Assembly (NCBI GenBank): GCA_031394355.1
Contig: JANNSU010000008.1
Span: 186,001-250,000, forward strand
Direction: 5' to 3'
Source: JAEUMY01 sp031394355
GTDB taxonomy: Bacteria > Pseudomonadota > Gammaproteobacteria > Burkholderiales > Usitatibacteraceae
DNA length: 64,000 nt
Below, one piece after another: positions 55,132-62,941 of this stretch. The first letter of the stretch is position 1. Each line of letters opens with the position of its first letter. A program made the translations under genes and the position numbers. Under the pieces are notes generated by a model, which saw only the letters and a program-made list of their open reading frames with translations, made no database searches and was not told where the DNA came from.

Positions 55132-56046
55132 ATGAACCTGCAGCAGATCCGTTACCTCCGGGAAATCGTCAAGCGTGGCTTCAATCTCACGGCCGCCGCG
55201 CAGACTCTGCATACGTCGCAGCCAGGAATCAGTCAGCGCATCAAGGAGTTGGAGGACGAGCTGGGTGTGACAATTTTTGTCCGGCAGGGAAAGCGCATCA
55301 CCGGCCTCACGCCACCGGGCGAGGCGGTGCTGGTCATCGCAGAGCGTATCGGCCGCGAGGTCGATAATCTCAAGAAAGTTGGCAGCGAATTCAGCGACGC
55401 TGATCAGGGCACCTTCGTCATTGGTGCCACACACATGCAGGCGCGTTACATCCTGCCGGAGACAGTGCTGGCCTTCACGCGGCGCTTTCCCAAGGTTCAG
55501 CTTGCGATCCGCCAGGGCAATCCGCGCCAACTCGCTGAAATGGTGGTGAAGGGCGAAGCGGATGTAGCGATTGCCACTGAAACGCTCGACCACTATCCGG
55601 AGCTCGAAACATTGCCCTGCTACCGTTGGCATCACTGCGTAGTGGCACCGCTTGGACATCCGGTTCTGAAGGTACGCAATCCCGGCTTGGCTGACATTGC
55701 CCGCTATCCGCTGGTGACGTATGACGCCGCGTTTTCTGGCCGCAGTGCGCTGGACGACACGTTTGCAGAAGCCGGTATTGCCATCAATGTGGTGCTGACC
55801 GCCATCGACACTGACGTCATCAAGACCTACGTGCGCGCCGGACTGGGTATCGGCATCATCGCCTCGATGGCGGTGGATCGGAAGCAGGATGCGGATCTCG
55901 GCATCATCGACGGCGCAAGGCTGTTCCCGGAAAAGGTCACCAAGCTGGCCTGGCGCAAGGGGGCATACCTGCGCGGCTACGTGCGAGAATTCATCGACGG
56001 CTTTGCCTCGGGCAAGGCCTTGTCCCATCTCAAGTTGGAAAAGTAG
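55132..56046 (+). CDS. CysB-like LysR-family regulator
   Basis: A 304-residue LysR-type regulator. The N-terminal winged helix (MNLQQIRYLREIVKRGFNLTAAAQTLHTSQPGISQRIKEL) and the longer effector domain beginning GTFVIGATHMQARYILP are the CysB/Cbl subgroup pattern; THMQARYILP (CysB: THTQARY) marks the sulfur-ligand site. It should activate cysteine synthesis and organosulfur uptake genes. It stands between a sulfonate transporter operon and cysM. Confidence 0.92.
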   Translation: MNLQQIRYLREIVKRGFNLTAAAQTLHTSQPGISQRIKELEDELGVTIFVRQGKRITGLTPPGEAVLVIAERIGREVDNLKKVGSEFSDADQGTFVIGATHMQARYILPETVLAFTRRFPKVQLAIRQGNPRQLAEMVVKGEADVAIATETLDHYPELETLPCYRWHHCVVAPLGHPVLKVRNPGLADIARYPLVTYDAAFSGRSALDDTFAEAGIAINVVLTAIDTDVIKTYVRAGLGIGIIASMAVDRKQDADLGIIDGARLFPEKVTKLAWRKGAYLRGYVREFIDGFASGKALSHLKLEK

Positions 56047-56067
56047 TTCTTCGCGCAAACTATCTTC

Positions 56068-56964
56068 ATGTCTTCGCTCGAATCATTCATCGGCAATACG
56101 CCGCTTGTCCGCCTGCAACGCCTGCCGTATGCGTCCGGTGTGCCTAGAAGCACCTCGCTCTGGGGCAAGCTGGAGGGCAACAATCCTGCGGGTTCGGTGA
56201 AGGACAGGCCTGCCATCTCGATGATCGTCCGCGCCGAGGCGCGGGGCGATATCAAGCCTGGCGATACGCTCATCGAGGCAACGAGCGGCAATACCGGCAT
56301 CGCGCTGGCCATGGCCGCTGCCATTCGTGGTTACAAGATGGTTCTGGTCATGCCAGAGCATCTTTCGGTCGAGCGCCGTCAGACCATGGCGGCGTTCGGC
56401 GCAGAGATCGTGTTATCGCCCAAGGACAAGGGCATGGAGTACGCCCGCGATCTGGCCGAGGAACTCAAGCGGGAACGCAACGGAACCATCCTCGACCAGT
56501 TTGCGAATCCGGACAACCCGCTGGCACACTACACGGGTACCGGCCCCGAAATCTGGCGGGACACCGGTGGAAAGGTCACTCACTTCGTTGCAACGATGGG
56601 GACAACCGGCACGATCATGGGTGTGGGCCGGTATCTGAAGGAAATGAATCCGGCCATCCAGATCATCGGCGTGCATCCTGCCGAGGGCTCCAATGTGCCG
56701 GGTATCCGCAAATGGCCAGAGGCCTATCTCCCGAAAATATTCAACCGCGCGCAGGTGGATCGTGTGATTGAAGTGACACAAGCCGAGAGCGAGGAGACCA
56801 TGCGCAGATTGGCTCGGGAGGAGGGCATCTTTGCCGGTGTGTCGTCCGGCGGCGGTCTGGCTGCCGCCCTGTTGGTCGGGCGCGAGGTGGAGAATGCACT
56901 GATTGTGCATATTGTCTGTGACCGGGGAGATCGGTATCTCTCAACGGGCGTGTACCCAGGTTGA
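56068..56964 (+). CDS. cysM: Cysteine synthase B
   Basis: A 298-residue PLP enzyme of the O-acetylserine sulfhydrylase family. The PLP lysine is in NPAGSVKDRPA, the Asn/substrate loop is TSGNTGIALAMAAA, and MGTTGTIMGVGRYL binds the phosphate. ERRQTMAAFGAEIVL supports CysM rather than CysK; CysM can use thiosulfate. It follows the cysB-like gene by 21 bases and is likely in one transcript with it. Confidence 0.94.
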   Translation: MSSLESFIGNTPLVRLQRLPYASGVPRSTSLWGKLEGNNPAGSVKDRPAISMIVRAEARGDIKPGDTLIEATSGNTGIALAMAAAIRGYKMVLVMPEHLSVERRQTMAAFGAEIVLSPKDKGMEYARDLAEELKRERNGTILDQFANPDNPLAHYTGTGPEIWRDTGGKVTHFVATMGTTGTIMGVGRYLKEMNPAIQIIGVHPAEGSNVPGIRKWPEAYLPKIFNRAQVDRVIEVTQAESEETMRRLAREEGIFAGVSSGGGLAAALLVGREVENALIVHIVCDRGDRYLSTGVYPG

Positions 56965-56966
56965 GT

Positions 56967-56978
56967 GTGACTATTCGC
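56967..56978. repeat. Degenerate palindrome copy before the exonuclease gene
   Basis: TGTGACTATTCGCA at 56966-56979 matches the 14-mer at 12 of 14 positions. It sits in the 25-base spacer directly before the AAGGA ribosome binding site of the next gene. Confidence 0.6.
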
Positions 56979-56989
56979 AAGGACGTTGA

Positions 56990-57763
56990 ATGACCCCAAC
57001 TCTCGTTTTCGATATCGAAACCATCCCCGATGTGCGTGGCCTGCGCAAGCTTCACTCGCTGGGTGACGACGCCACTGATGCCGCTGTTGCGGAGTTCGCC
57101 ATGCAACGCCGCCGCCAGGCTACAGGGGGTGACTTTCTCCCGTTGCACCTTCACCGTGTGCTGGTGATCTCCTGCCTGCTGCGCACCGATGAAGGCGTGA
57201 AGGTATTTTCCATCGGTGAGGGCAAGGACGATGAGGGTGCCACCATCCAGCGCTTTTTCGATGGCGTGGAGCGTTACACACCGCAAATCGTTTCGTGGAA
57301 CGGAGGCGGCTTCGACCTGCCGGTGCTTCACTATCGCGGGCTCATGCACGGCGTGAAGGCGCCACGTTACTGGGACCAGGGCGAGGACGACCGCGACTTC
57401 AAGTGGAACAACTACATCTCGCGCTATCACTCACGTCACACCGACCTCATGGACCTGCTTGCCATGTACCAAGCGCGTGCCAATGCGCCGCTGGACGACA
57501 TGGCGCAGCTCTGCGGCTTCCCCGGCAAGCTGGGCATGGATGGCAGCCAGGTATGGCAAGCCTTTCTCGACGGCCAGATTGCGAATATTCGCAACTACTG
57601 CGAGACCGACGTGATGAACACCTACCTCGTCTTCCTGCGCTTCCAGCTCATGCGCGGCATCCACACCGAGCAGCAGCATGCCAATGAGATTACTTTCCTG
57701 CGTGAGTATTTGAAGGGGCAGGAGGGGCAGCACTGGAAGGAATTCTTGGCGGCTTGGGCGTGA
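56990..57763 (+). CDS. Predicted 3'-5' exonuclease, PolB-type DEDD
   Basis: A 257-residue stand-alone exonuclease domain: Exo I FDIETIPD, Exo II NGGGFDLPVL and Exo III YCETDVMNTYLV, the pattern of the DNA polymerase B exonuclease-like family (PF10108-type). It should trim DNA or RNA 3' ends in the cytoplasm. AAGGA stands a good distance before the ATG. The palindrome at 57581 encodes ANIR directly before Exo III (IANIRNYCETD). Confidence 0.9.
   Translation: MTPTLVFDIETIPDVRGLRKLHSLGDDATDAAVAEFAMQRRRQATGGDFLPLHLHRVLVISCLLRTDEGVKVFSIGEGKDDEGATIQRFFDGVERYTPQIVSWNGGGFDLPVLHYRGLMHGVKAPRYWDQGEDDRDFKWNNYISRYHSRHTDLMDLLAMYQARANAPLDDMAQLCGFPGKLGMDGSQVWQAFLDGQIANIRNYCETDVMNTYLVFLRFQLMRGIHTEQQHANEITFLREYLKGQEGQHWKEFLAAWA
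57581..57592. repeat. GCGAATATTCGC palindrome copy 19 (in exonuclease gene)
   Basis: Exact 12-mer within a full 14-mer, read ANIR next to the third catalytic motif. Confidence 0.95.
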
Positions 57764-57799
57764 CCTTTATCTCCAGTAATTCGGGAGCGCTCTGAAGTG

Positions 57800-58135
57800 A
57801 TGGGCCCAAAGTTCATGGGTTGCGGTGCGATTGCGCTCGGGTTTGTGGCGCTCAGTCCTGCGGTCATTGAAATCTCGTCGGGCTCGTTTTCTCCGGTAGG
57901 GTATTCCGGCAGATCGAGCTGGTTGACCAGTGCATTGACGCTGTTCTTCGGGCAATACGCGCCGTATGCCTCTGCATTGTTATGGATTGGAACTGCTGCA
58001 GTATTTTTCTGGTTAGGAGTGAAGGAGTTCAACAGACAGGATTCTCCTGCATCAGAAGAGGAGCAACTTCCAAGTGCGAAACTGGGTAATCCATCAATAA
58101 GCCTGACTTCAAGAAAGCGAAAGAAACGGTCATGA
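57800..58135 (+). CDS. Small two-helix membrane protein
   Basis: A 111-residue protein with two hydrophobic segments (about 7-27 and 55-75) and a basic tail (SRKRKKRS). GGGAG stands upstream of the ATG. No family is recognised. Its stop overlaps the start of the next gene (ATGA). Confidence 0.65.
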   Translation: MGPKFMGCGAIALGFVALSPAVIEISSGSFSPVGYSGRSSWLTSALTLFFGQYAPYASALLWIGTAAVFFWLGVKEFNRQDSPASEEEQLPSAKLGNPSISLTSRKRKKRS

Positions 58136-58593
58136 TTAGAGCGGCAGTAATATTCACGGCAATTCTCCTCTCAGGCTGCCAGAACCTTTCGCAAACTACG
58201 GCGCCTCAGCCTGAAATCGAAGCCGCACACGGCCGATTGATCACCGCTTTCAGCACCTGCAACGCAGACCAGTTCGTTGCGGCGTATTCGGACAGATTCA
58301 CCTTCATCACGTCCCACACGCCGACGCCCGTCACGACCACCGATGGCCTGCGCAAGTACCTGGGCTCGGGATGCGGTGGCGGGCCGAACCCCACGGCGAC
58401 GGTGAAAAGTCAGTCCATTTCAGCTTCAGGAGACACCGCCATCATCGCGGGCCAGTATCTCTTCAAGGTGCCGATGAAGGGGCAAGTTGTGGATCTGCTG
58501 CAGAATTTCACTGCGGTGATGAGACAGGCTGATGGCTCGTGGAAGGTGGTGGCGCATCATGTATCGATGGTGCCGCAGCCGGCTCCGCGGTGA
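58132..58593 (+). CDS. Lipoprotein with SnoaL/NTF2-like domain
   Basis: A 153-residue lipoprotein: lipobox LLSGC at residue 16, then an NTF2-like fold of the DUF4440/SnoaL type (ITAFSTCNADQFVAAYSDRFTFITS, YLFKVPMKG, FTAVMRQADGSWKVVAHHVS). The function is not known. It overlaps the upstream small membrane protein gene by four bases. Confidence 0.8.
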   Translation: MIRAAVIFTAILLSGCQNLSQTTAPQPEIEAAHGRLITAFSTCNADQFVAAYSDRFTFITSHTPTPVTTTDGLRKYLGSGCGGGPNPTATVKSQSISASGDTAIIAGQYLFKVPMKGQVVDLLQNFTAVMRQADGSWKVVAHHVSMVPQPAPR

Positions 58594-58636
58594 TCGGGCC
58601 GAAGGCCTGCTGATCAAATTCCTGATTGCAGGCGCA

Positions 58637-58840
58637 CTACCGACGGTGTGAGCTTTCTTCTGCGTGTCTGAAGGCGGCTTGGTCATCCACAAGCTCTGAA
58701 CTGCCATCTCCACCGCGCAGCATGTTCGCTGCCGTTGTGTTCTTGTCGCCAGTACCCAGTGTGCCGACAACTTTGAAAATCAACCAGGCAAACGCGCCTA
58801 GCGCGATGATGAGTCCGGTATTGATCGTAAGTTCAGTCAT
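58637..58840 (-). CDS. Small single-helix membrane protein
   Basis: A 67-residue protein with one hydrophobic segment (INTGLIIALGAFAWLIFKVV) and a charged C-terminal half. AAGGAG seven bases before the ATG makes translation likely. No family is recognised. Confidence 0.55.
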   Translation of the reverse strand: MTELTINTGLIIALGAFAWLIFKVVGTLGTGDKNTTAANMLRGGDGSSELVDDQAAFRHAEESSHRR

Positions 58841-58940
58841 GGTGCTCCTTTGCGTGGCGCGAGTGGCACAAGTCTACGCTTGCATGACCTGAGCTTTTTC
58901 AGCCGCATACTGCTTACCCGCTGTCAGTGACTGTTTTTGG

Positions 58941-58980
58941 GGTTGCAATCCCTTGCGAATATTCGCATGGGATTGCGACC
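58941..58980. repeat. 40-bp near-perfect dyad containing GCGAATATTCGC copy 20
   Basis: The exact 14-mer (core 58955-58966) is the centre of a 40-bp inverted repeat with 18 of 20 pairs matching (CAATCCC on the left, GGGATTG on the right). It lies in a 255-base interval without a supported gene. Confidence 0.93.
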
Positions 58981-59095
58981 CTTTCCATTCTCTGCTTTTG
59001 AATGGATAGATGCCAGAAGACTCCGGTTCGTATCCGGTTGCCAAACATTCGCTGTGACTGTTCAGCAAACTTCAGAGCAGCTAGTTTCACTACTT

Positions 59096-60274
59096 TCATT
59101 GTTTACCATCTTCCTTGAACGGACTGCTCTCCTCCAGTTCATTCAGATGCGCCTCAATCCCGCCCGTCTCCCGCTGCAAGTAGTCCTCCACCGCCTTCGC
59201 AAACTGCGGATGCTTCAGCCAATGTGCTGACCAAGTCTTGGTGGGCAAAAAACCGCGTGCCAGCTTGTGCGCACCTTGTGCGCCGCCTTCGAAGAGCTTG
59301 ATGCCGCGTGCAATGCAGAATTCGATGGCCTGGTAGTAGCAGGTGTCGAAGTGCAGGCCGGAGTGAAATTCCGTGGCGCCCCAGTAGCGACCGTAGAGCG
59401 TGTCGGCGTTGAAGAGATTGAGTGCGGCGCAAATGCGCTGGCCATCGCGCCATCCCAAAACCATGAGGATGTTCTCCGGCATGCTCTTGGCGATGGCGCT
59501 GAAGAATTCTCGGGTGAGGTAGGGCGTGGAGCGATGCTCGCGATAGGTCTTGCAGTAGCAGGCGTGGAAGAAGTCCCAGTCTGCTGCGCTGATGTCCTTG
59601 CCGACCAGATGTTGAAATGTCACACCCGCCTCGCGCACCTTGCGTCGTTCCTGCTTGATGCGCTTCCGCTTGTCATGGCTCATGGCAGCGAGATAGTCGT
59701 CGAAGCTCGCGAAGCCTGGGTTCTGCCAGTGGAATTGGATGGTGACGCGCTTCAGCAGTCCCTCTCCCTGAATGAGATCAATTTCGCCGTCCGGCGGAAA
59801 GAGGATGTGCAGTGACGAGACCTCGCTGTTGCGCGCAGCGCTGATGGCGGTCTCGAGCAGATGACGACGATCAGCGTCGTTGGTGGCCATGAGCCGCGTG
59901 CCGGTACACGGCGTGAAGGGCACGGCAGAAAGCAGCTTGGGGAAGTAGTCGAGCCCACTGCGAGCATAGGCGTCGGCCCAGGCCCAGTCGAAGACATATT
60001 CGCCATAGGAATGCAGCTTTACATACAGCGGCATCGCGCCCTCCAGCGCACCGTCGCGCCATAGCGTGATGTATTGCGGGATCCAGCCAGACTCGGCGCT
60101 GGCGCAGCCGGTCTCGTGCAGGCTGTGTAGCCAGGCATGGCGCAGCGTCGGGTTGCCGTCGGTCAGGGCGTCCCATTGGACGGCATCAACCTCTTCCAGC
60201 GAGTCAAGAATTCGGGGTTCGGCGGGCTTCACTGTCGGGGCTGCGGAGATGGGTTCGGGGACTGGGAAGGTCAT
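59096..60274 (-). CDS. FemAB/GNAT-like acyltransferase family protein (DUF482-type)
   Basis: A 392-residue protein of the peptidogalycan/GNAT-like group: LRHAWLHSLHETGCA, PLYVKLHSYGEYVFDWAWADAYA, MSHDKRKRIKQERRKV, and the C-terminal acyltransferase half GWRDGQRICAALNLFNADTLYGRYWGA ... YYQAIEFCIARGIKLFEGGAQGAHKLARGF. Members are thought to transfer an acyl or amino acid group; the substrate is unknown. ATG at 60274 is chosen. Confidence 0.85.
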   Translation of the reverse strand: MTFPVPEPISAAPTVKPAEPRILDSLEEVDAVQWDALTDGNPTLRHAWLHSLHETGCASAESGWIPQYITLWRDGALEGAMPLYVKLHSYGEYVFDWAWADAYARSGLDYFPKLLSAVPFTPCTGTRLMATNDADRRHLLETAISAARNSEVSSLHILFPPDGEIDLIQGEGLLKRVTIQFHWQNPGFASFDDYLAAMSHDKRKRIKQERRKVREAGVTFQHLVGKDISAADWDFFHACYCKTYREHRSTPYLTREFFSAIAKSMPENILMVLGWRDGQRICAALNLFNADTLYGRYWGATEFHSGLHFDTCYYQAIEFCIARGIKLFEGGAQGAHKLARGFLPTKTWSAHWLKHPQFAKAVEDYLQRETGGIEAHLNELEESSPFKEDGKQ

Positions 60275-60374
60275 GACAGCGGAGAAGGGTAACAAGGAAG
60301 ATCGCTTACCGCGTCTATAATTTGGGGCGGTGTGAACATGTCGAGTACTCACAATGTGCGAATTTCGACTGGCT

Positions 60375-60457
60375 GTAGCCCGGATGTAGCGTAGCGGAAT
60401 CCGGGTGGTGCATCATCTGCTGACACCCCGGATTCAGCGTTGCCTCATCCGGACTAC
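60375..60457. repeat. REP-like inverted repeat (GTAGCCCGGATG type)
   Basis: Two arms, GTAGCCCGGATG ... AATCCGGG and CCCGGATTC ... CATCCGGACTAC, form an imperfect inverted repeat in the nadE upstream region. Sequences of this type are common interspersed repeats in Beta- and Gammaproteobacteria. Confidence 0.75.
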
Positions 60458-60463
60458 GATACT

Positions 60464-60475
60464 GCGAATATTCGC
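60464..60475. repeat. GCGAATATTCGC palindrome copy 21 (upstream of nadE)
   Basis: Exact 12-mer within a full 14-mer, seven bases after the REP-like element and 31 bases before the nadE ATG. Confidence 0.95.
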
Positions 60476-60505
60476 AATAGCCTCCTGCCTCCAATCACAA
60501 AGCAA

Positions 60506-62104
60506 ATGAAAATCGCAGTCGCCCAGATCAACACCACAGTCGGAGACTTCGCGGGCAATACGGCGCGCGTGCTGGACGCCATCGCTACAGCCAAGGCTGG
60601 CGGTGCCACGTTGCTCGTTGCGCCTGAATTGGCGCTCTCCGGCTATCCGCCGGAAGATCTCCTGTATCGCGAGGATTTCTATGAGCAGGCACAGACTGCG
60701 TTGGAGCAGGTTGCAGCCGCCGCGCAGGGCATCGCCGTGGTGGTGGGCTATCCGCGTACCGAAAATGGCGTGCGCTACAACGCCGCCGCCTTGTGCCGGG
60801 ACGGTCGCGTGGAGGATATCTACGACAAACAGAAGCTGCCCAACTATCGTGTGTTCGACGAGAAGCGCTACTTCGAGGCGGGCCATGTGCCGATGGTGTT
60901 TGAACATGAGGGTCGGCGCATTGGCGCCACCATTTGCGAGGACCTGTGGTTTCCTGAACCTGCAGCCCAAGCCAAGGCGGCGGGGGCAGAGTTGCTGTTG
61001 TCACTGAATGCATCGCCTTATCACCTGGACAAACTCGCCGAACGCTACGAGGTCATGCGCATGCGCGTGCGGGAGACGGGGCTGCCACTGCTCTATGTTC
61101 ACTGGACCGGCGGGCAGGACGAGCTGGTGTTCGATGGTGCCTCGTTCGCGCTGGATGCGAAGGGCACCGTGACGTATCAGGCCCCGTCGTTCCTGGAGAC
61201 GGTGGACATCGTGGATTACAGCGGCGCCAGTGTGACGGGTGCCATTGCCGCCAAGCAGTCGCTGGAGGCCACGGTGTATCAGGCGCTCGTGACCGGCGTC
61301 CGCGACTACGTCAACAAGAACGGCTTCCCCGGCGTGTTGCTGGGCCTTTCCGGCGGTATCGATTCCGCCCTGGTGCTGGCGCTGGTGGTCGATGCACTCG
61401 GCAAAAATCGTGTGCATGCGGTGATGATGCCTTCCGACTACACGGCCGGCATCAGCGTCGAGGACGCGCGCGAGATGGTGAAGATACTCGGCGTGCAATA
61501 CAGCGAGATCGCCATCAAACCCATGTTCGAGGCATTTCGTGCGTCACTCGCCGACAATTTCAAGGGTCGGCCAGAGGACACGACCGAAGAGAACCTCCAG
61601 TCGCGCATCCGCGGCATGCTGCTCATGGCCATGAGCAACAAGTTTGGCTCCATCGTCATCACCACTGGCAACAAGAGCGAGATGGCCACTGGCTATGCCA
61701 CGCTTTACGGCGACATGGCAGGCGGGTTTGCATTGCTGAAGGACATCAATAAGTTGCTGGTGTATCGGCTCTCCAACTATCGCAACACGCTGGGGCGGGT
61801 CATTCCACAGCGGGTGATCGACCGTCCACCGTCCGCGGAGCTGAAGCCCGACCAGAAGGATCAGGATTCGCTGCCGCCGTACGATATTCTGGATGCCATC
61901 ATCGAGCGCTTCATGGAGCAGGACCAGAGCCCGGAGACCATCATTGCTGCCGGATTCGAGGCAGCAACCGTGCGGCGGGTCGTGCGGCTCATCCAGGTCA
62001 ACGAGTACAAGCGCCGCCAGGCGCCGGTCGGCGTGCGCATCACGCCGCGTGGCTTCGGCAAGGACTGGCGCTATCCGATAACATCGAAATACAGGCCCCA
62101 ATAG
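60506..62104 (+). CDS. nadE: Glutamine-dependent NAD synthetase
   Basis: A 532-residue two-domain enzyme for the last step of NAD synthesis. The N-terminal nitrilase-like glutaminase has the Glu-Lys-Cys triad (APELALSGYPPEDLL, YDKQKLPNYRVFDE, ATICEDLW); the C-terminal synthetase has the ATP loop LGLSGGIDSALV and STTGNKSE-like region (ITTGNKSEMATGYATLYGD). ATG at 60506 begins MKIAVAQINTTVGD, the usual start. glnB follows 41 bases later. Confidence 0.97.
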   Translation: MKIAVAQINTTVGDFAGNTARVLDAIATAKAGGATLLVAPELALSGYPPEDLLYREDFYEQAQTALEQVAAAAQGIAVVVGYPRTENGVRYNAAALCRDGRVEDIYDKQKLPNYRVFDEKRYFEAGHVPMVFEHEGRRIGATICEDLWFPEPAAQAKAAGAELLLSLNASPYHLDKLAERYEVMRMRVRETGLPLLYVHWTGGQDELVFDGASFALDAKGTVTYQAPSFLETVDIVDYSGASVTGAIAAKQSLEATVYQALVTGVRDYVNKNGFPGVLLGLSGGIDSALVLALVVDALGKNRVHAVMMPSDYTAGISVEDAREMVKILGVQYSEIAIKPMFEAFRASLADNFKGRPEDTTEENLQSRIRGMLLMAMSNKFGSIVITTGNKSEMATGYATLYGDMAGGFALLKDINKLLVYRLSNYRNTLGRVIPQRVIDRPPSAELKPDQKDQDSLPPYDILDAIIERFMEQDQSPETIIAAGFEAATVRRVVRLIQVNEYKRRQAPVGVRITPRGFGKDWRYPITSKYRPQ

Positions 62105-62145
62105 CCTGCAAGCCTCAATAACCCGTTGACCGCCCGGAGCCGTGA

Positions 62146-62484
62146 ATGAAAAAAATCGAAGCCGTCATCAAGCCGTTCAAGCTGGAAGAGGTTCGAGAGG
62201 CCCTGTCCGAGATCGGCGTATCCGGCCTCACCGTGACCGAGGTGAAGGGATTTGGCCGCCAGAAGGGCCATACCGAGCTCTATCGTGGGGCCGAGTACAC
62301 GGTCGACTTCCTGCCCAAAGTGAAGGTGGAAGTGGTCATGGAGGACAGCATGGTCGACAAGGCGGTCGACGCGATCATCCGTGCGGCGCGCACAGGGAAA
62401 ATCGGCGACGGGAAGATTTTCGTCACGAATGTGGAGCAGGTGGTTCGCATCCGCACTGGCGAAACCAACGAGTCGGCAGTCTGA
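62146..62484 (+). CDS. glnB: Nitrogen regulatory protein P-II
   Basis: A 112-residue trimeric signal protein that reports glutamine, 2-oxoglutarate and ATP/ADP. The uridylylated tyrosine is Tyr51 in the T-loop (TELYRGAEYTVDFLPK) and the C-terminal signature VTNVEQVVRIRTGE is present. GGAG precedes the ATG. Its final codons and stop lie in the first unit of a 29-bp tandem repeat, which therefore spans the gene end. Confidence 0.97.
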   Translation: MKKIEAVIKPFKLEEVREALSEIGVSGLTVTEVKGFGRQKGHTELYRGAEYTVDFLPKVKVEVVMEDSMVDKAVDAIIRAARTGKIGDGKIFVTNVEQVVRIRTGETNESAV

Positions 62485-62578
62485 CGCTGCCTTGGTACGA
62501 GTCGGCAGTCTGACGCTGCCTTGGAGCGAGTCGGCGGTCTCACGCTTCCTTGAGACGAATCTACTGTCCAGGGCTGCA
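62469..62578 (+). repeat. 29-bp tandem repeat, three copies and a partial fourth, spanning the glnB stop
   Basis: Units at 62469-62497, 62498-62526 and 62527-62555 (CGAGTCGGCAGTCTGACGCT...), with a diverged partial copy to 62578. The first unit contains the glnB stop codon; the second differs in two bases and the third in about six, so the array has aged stepwise. Confidence 0.92.
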
Positions 62579-62705
62579 CTCCACAATGGGATGGCTGGGC
62601 GTGCGGACAGTGTCAAAGCCCATGATTCCCGACGGAAATTGTGCCGAATGTGGTAATTTACCGCCGGTAAGCCCGGTCAAGCCGGACAAGATAAGGGGAT
62701 AAAAA

Positions 62706-62843
62706 ATGTTGTTGGCGGCCTTTTACGTATTTTCGATCCTGTGCATCGTGCTGTACTACACGGGGCACCTGAAGCGCTGGAACTGCGAGTGGGTTCTCAT
62801 TCTGCTGGCCATCGCTGTGTTTCCTGCGGTCTTGTTCCTCTGA
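62706..62843 (+). CDS. 45-residue two-helix membrane protein
   Basis: ATG at 62706, stop at 62841-62843. The product begins MLLAAFYVFSILCIVLYY, has a short polar turn (TGHLKRWNCEW) and a second hydrophobic segment (VLILLAIAVFPAVLFL). AAGGGG stands seven bases before the ATG and a strong terminator follows 45 bases after the stop, so it looks like a real short gene. No family is recognised. Confidence 0.6.
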   Translation: MLLAAFYVFSILCIVLYYTGHLKRWNCEWVLILLAIAVFPAVLFL

Positions 62844-62888
62844 CGGTTGTTTGTTGCAATGCAATGATCTGAATAATCAGCTCACAAG

Positions 62889-62920
62889 CAAAAACCCGCC
62901 TTTTGGCGGGTTTTTTGTTT
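62889..62920 (+). terminator. Rho-independent terminator, probably bidirectional
   Basis: Stem AAAACCCGCC/GGCGGGTTTT with a TTTT loop, a run of Ts on the right and As on the left, between the small membrane protein gene and the convergent YCII gene. Confidence 0.93.
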
Positions 62921-62941
62921 GTTGTCGTGGCATGGGCAGGC

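Noticed and set aside
58914..59099. A 61-codon minus-strand frame whose ATG overlaps the stop of the acyltransferase gene.
   Set aside because: The ATGA overlap is tempting, but the product has no recognisable features and runs through the 40-bp dyad in a frame not used by real genes except once; kept as non-coding.
62469..62578. A short CRISPR array, because of regular 29-bp repeats.
   Set aside because: The units follow each other without spacers, start inside glnB and have no cas genes nearby.
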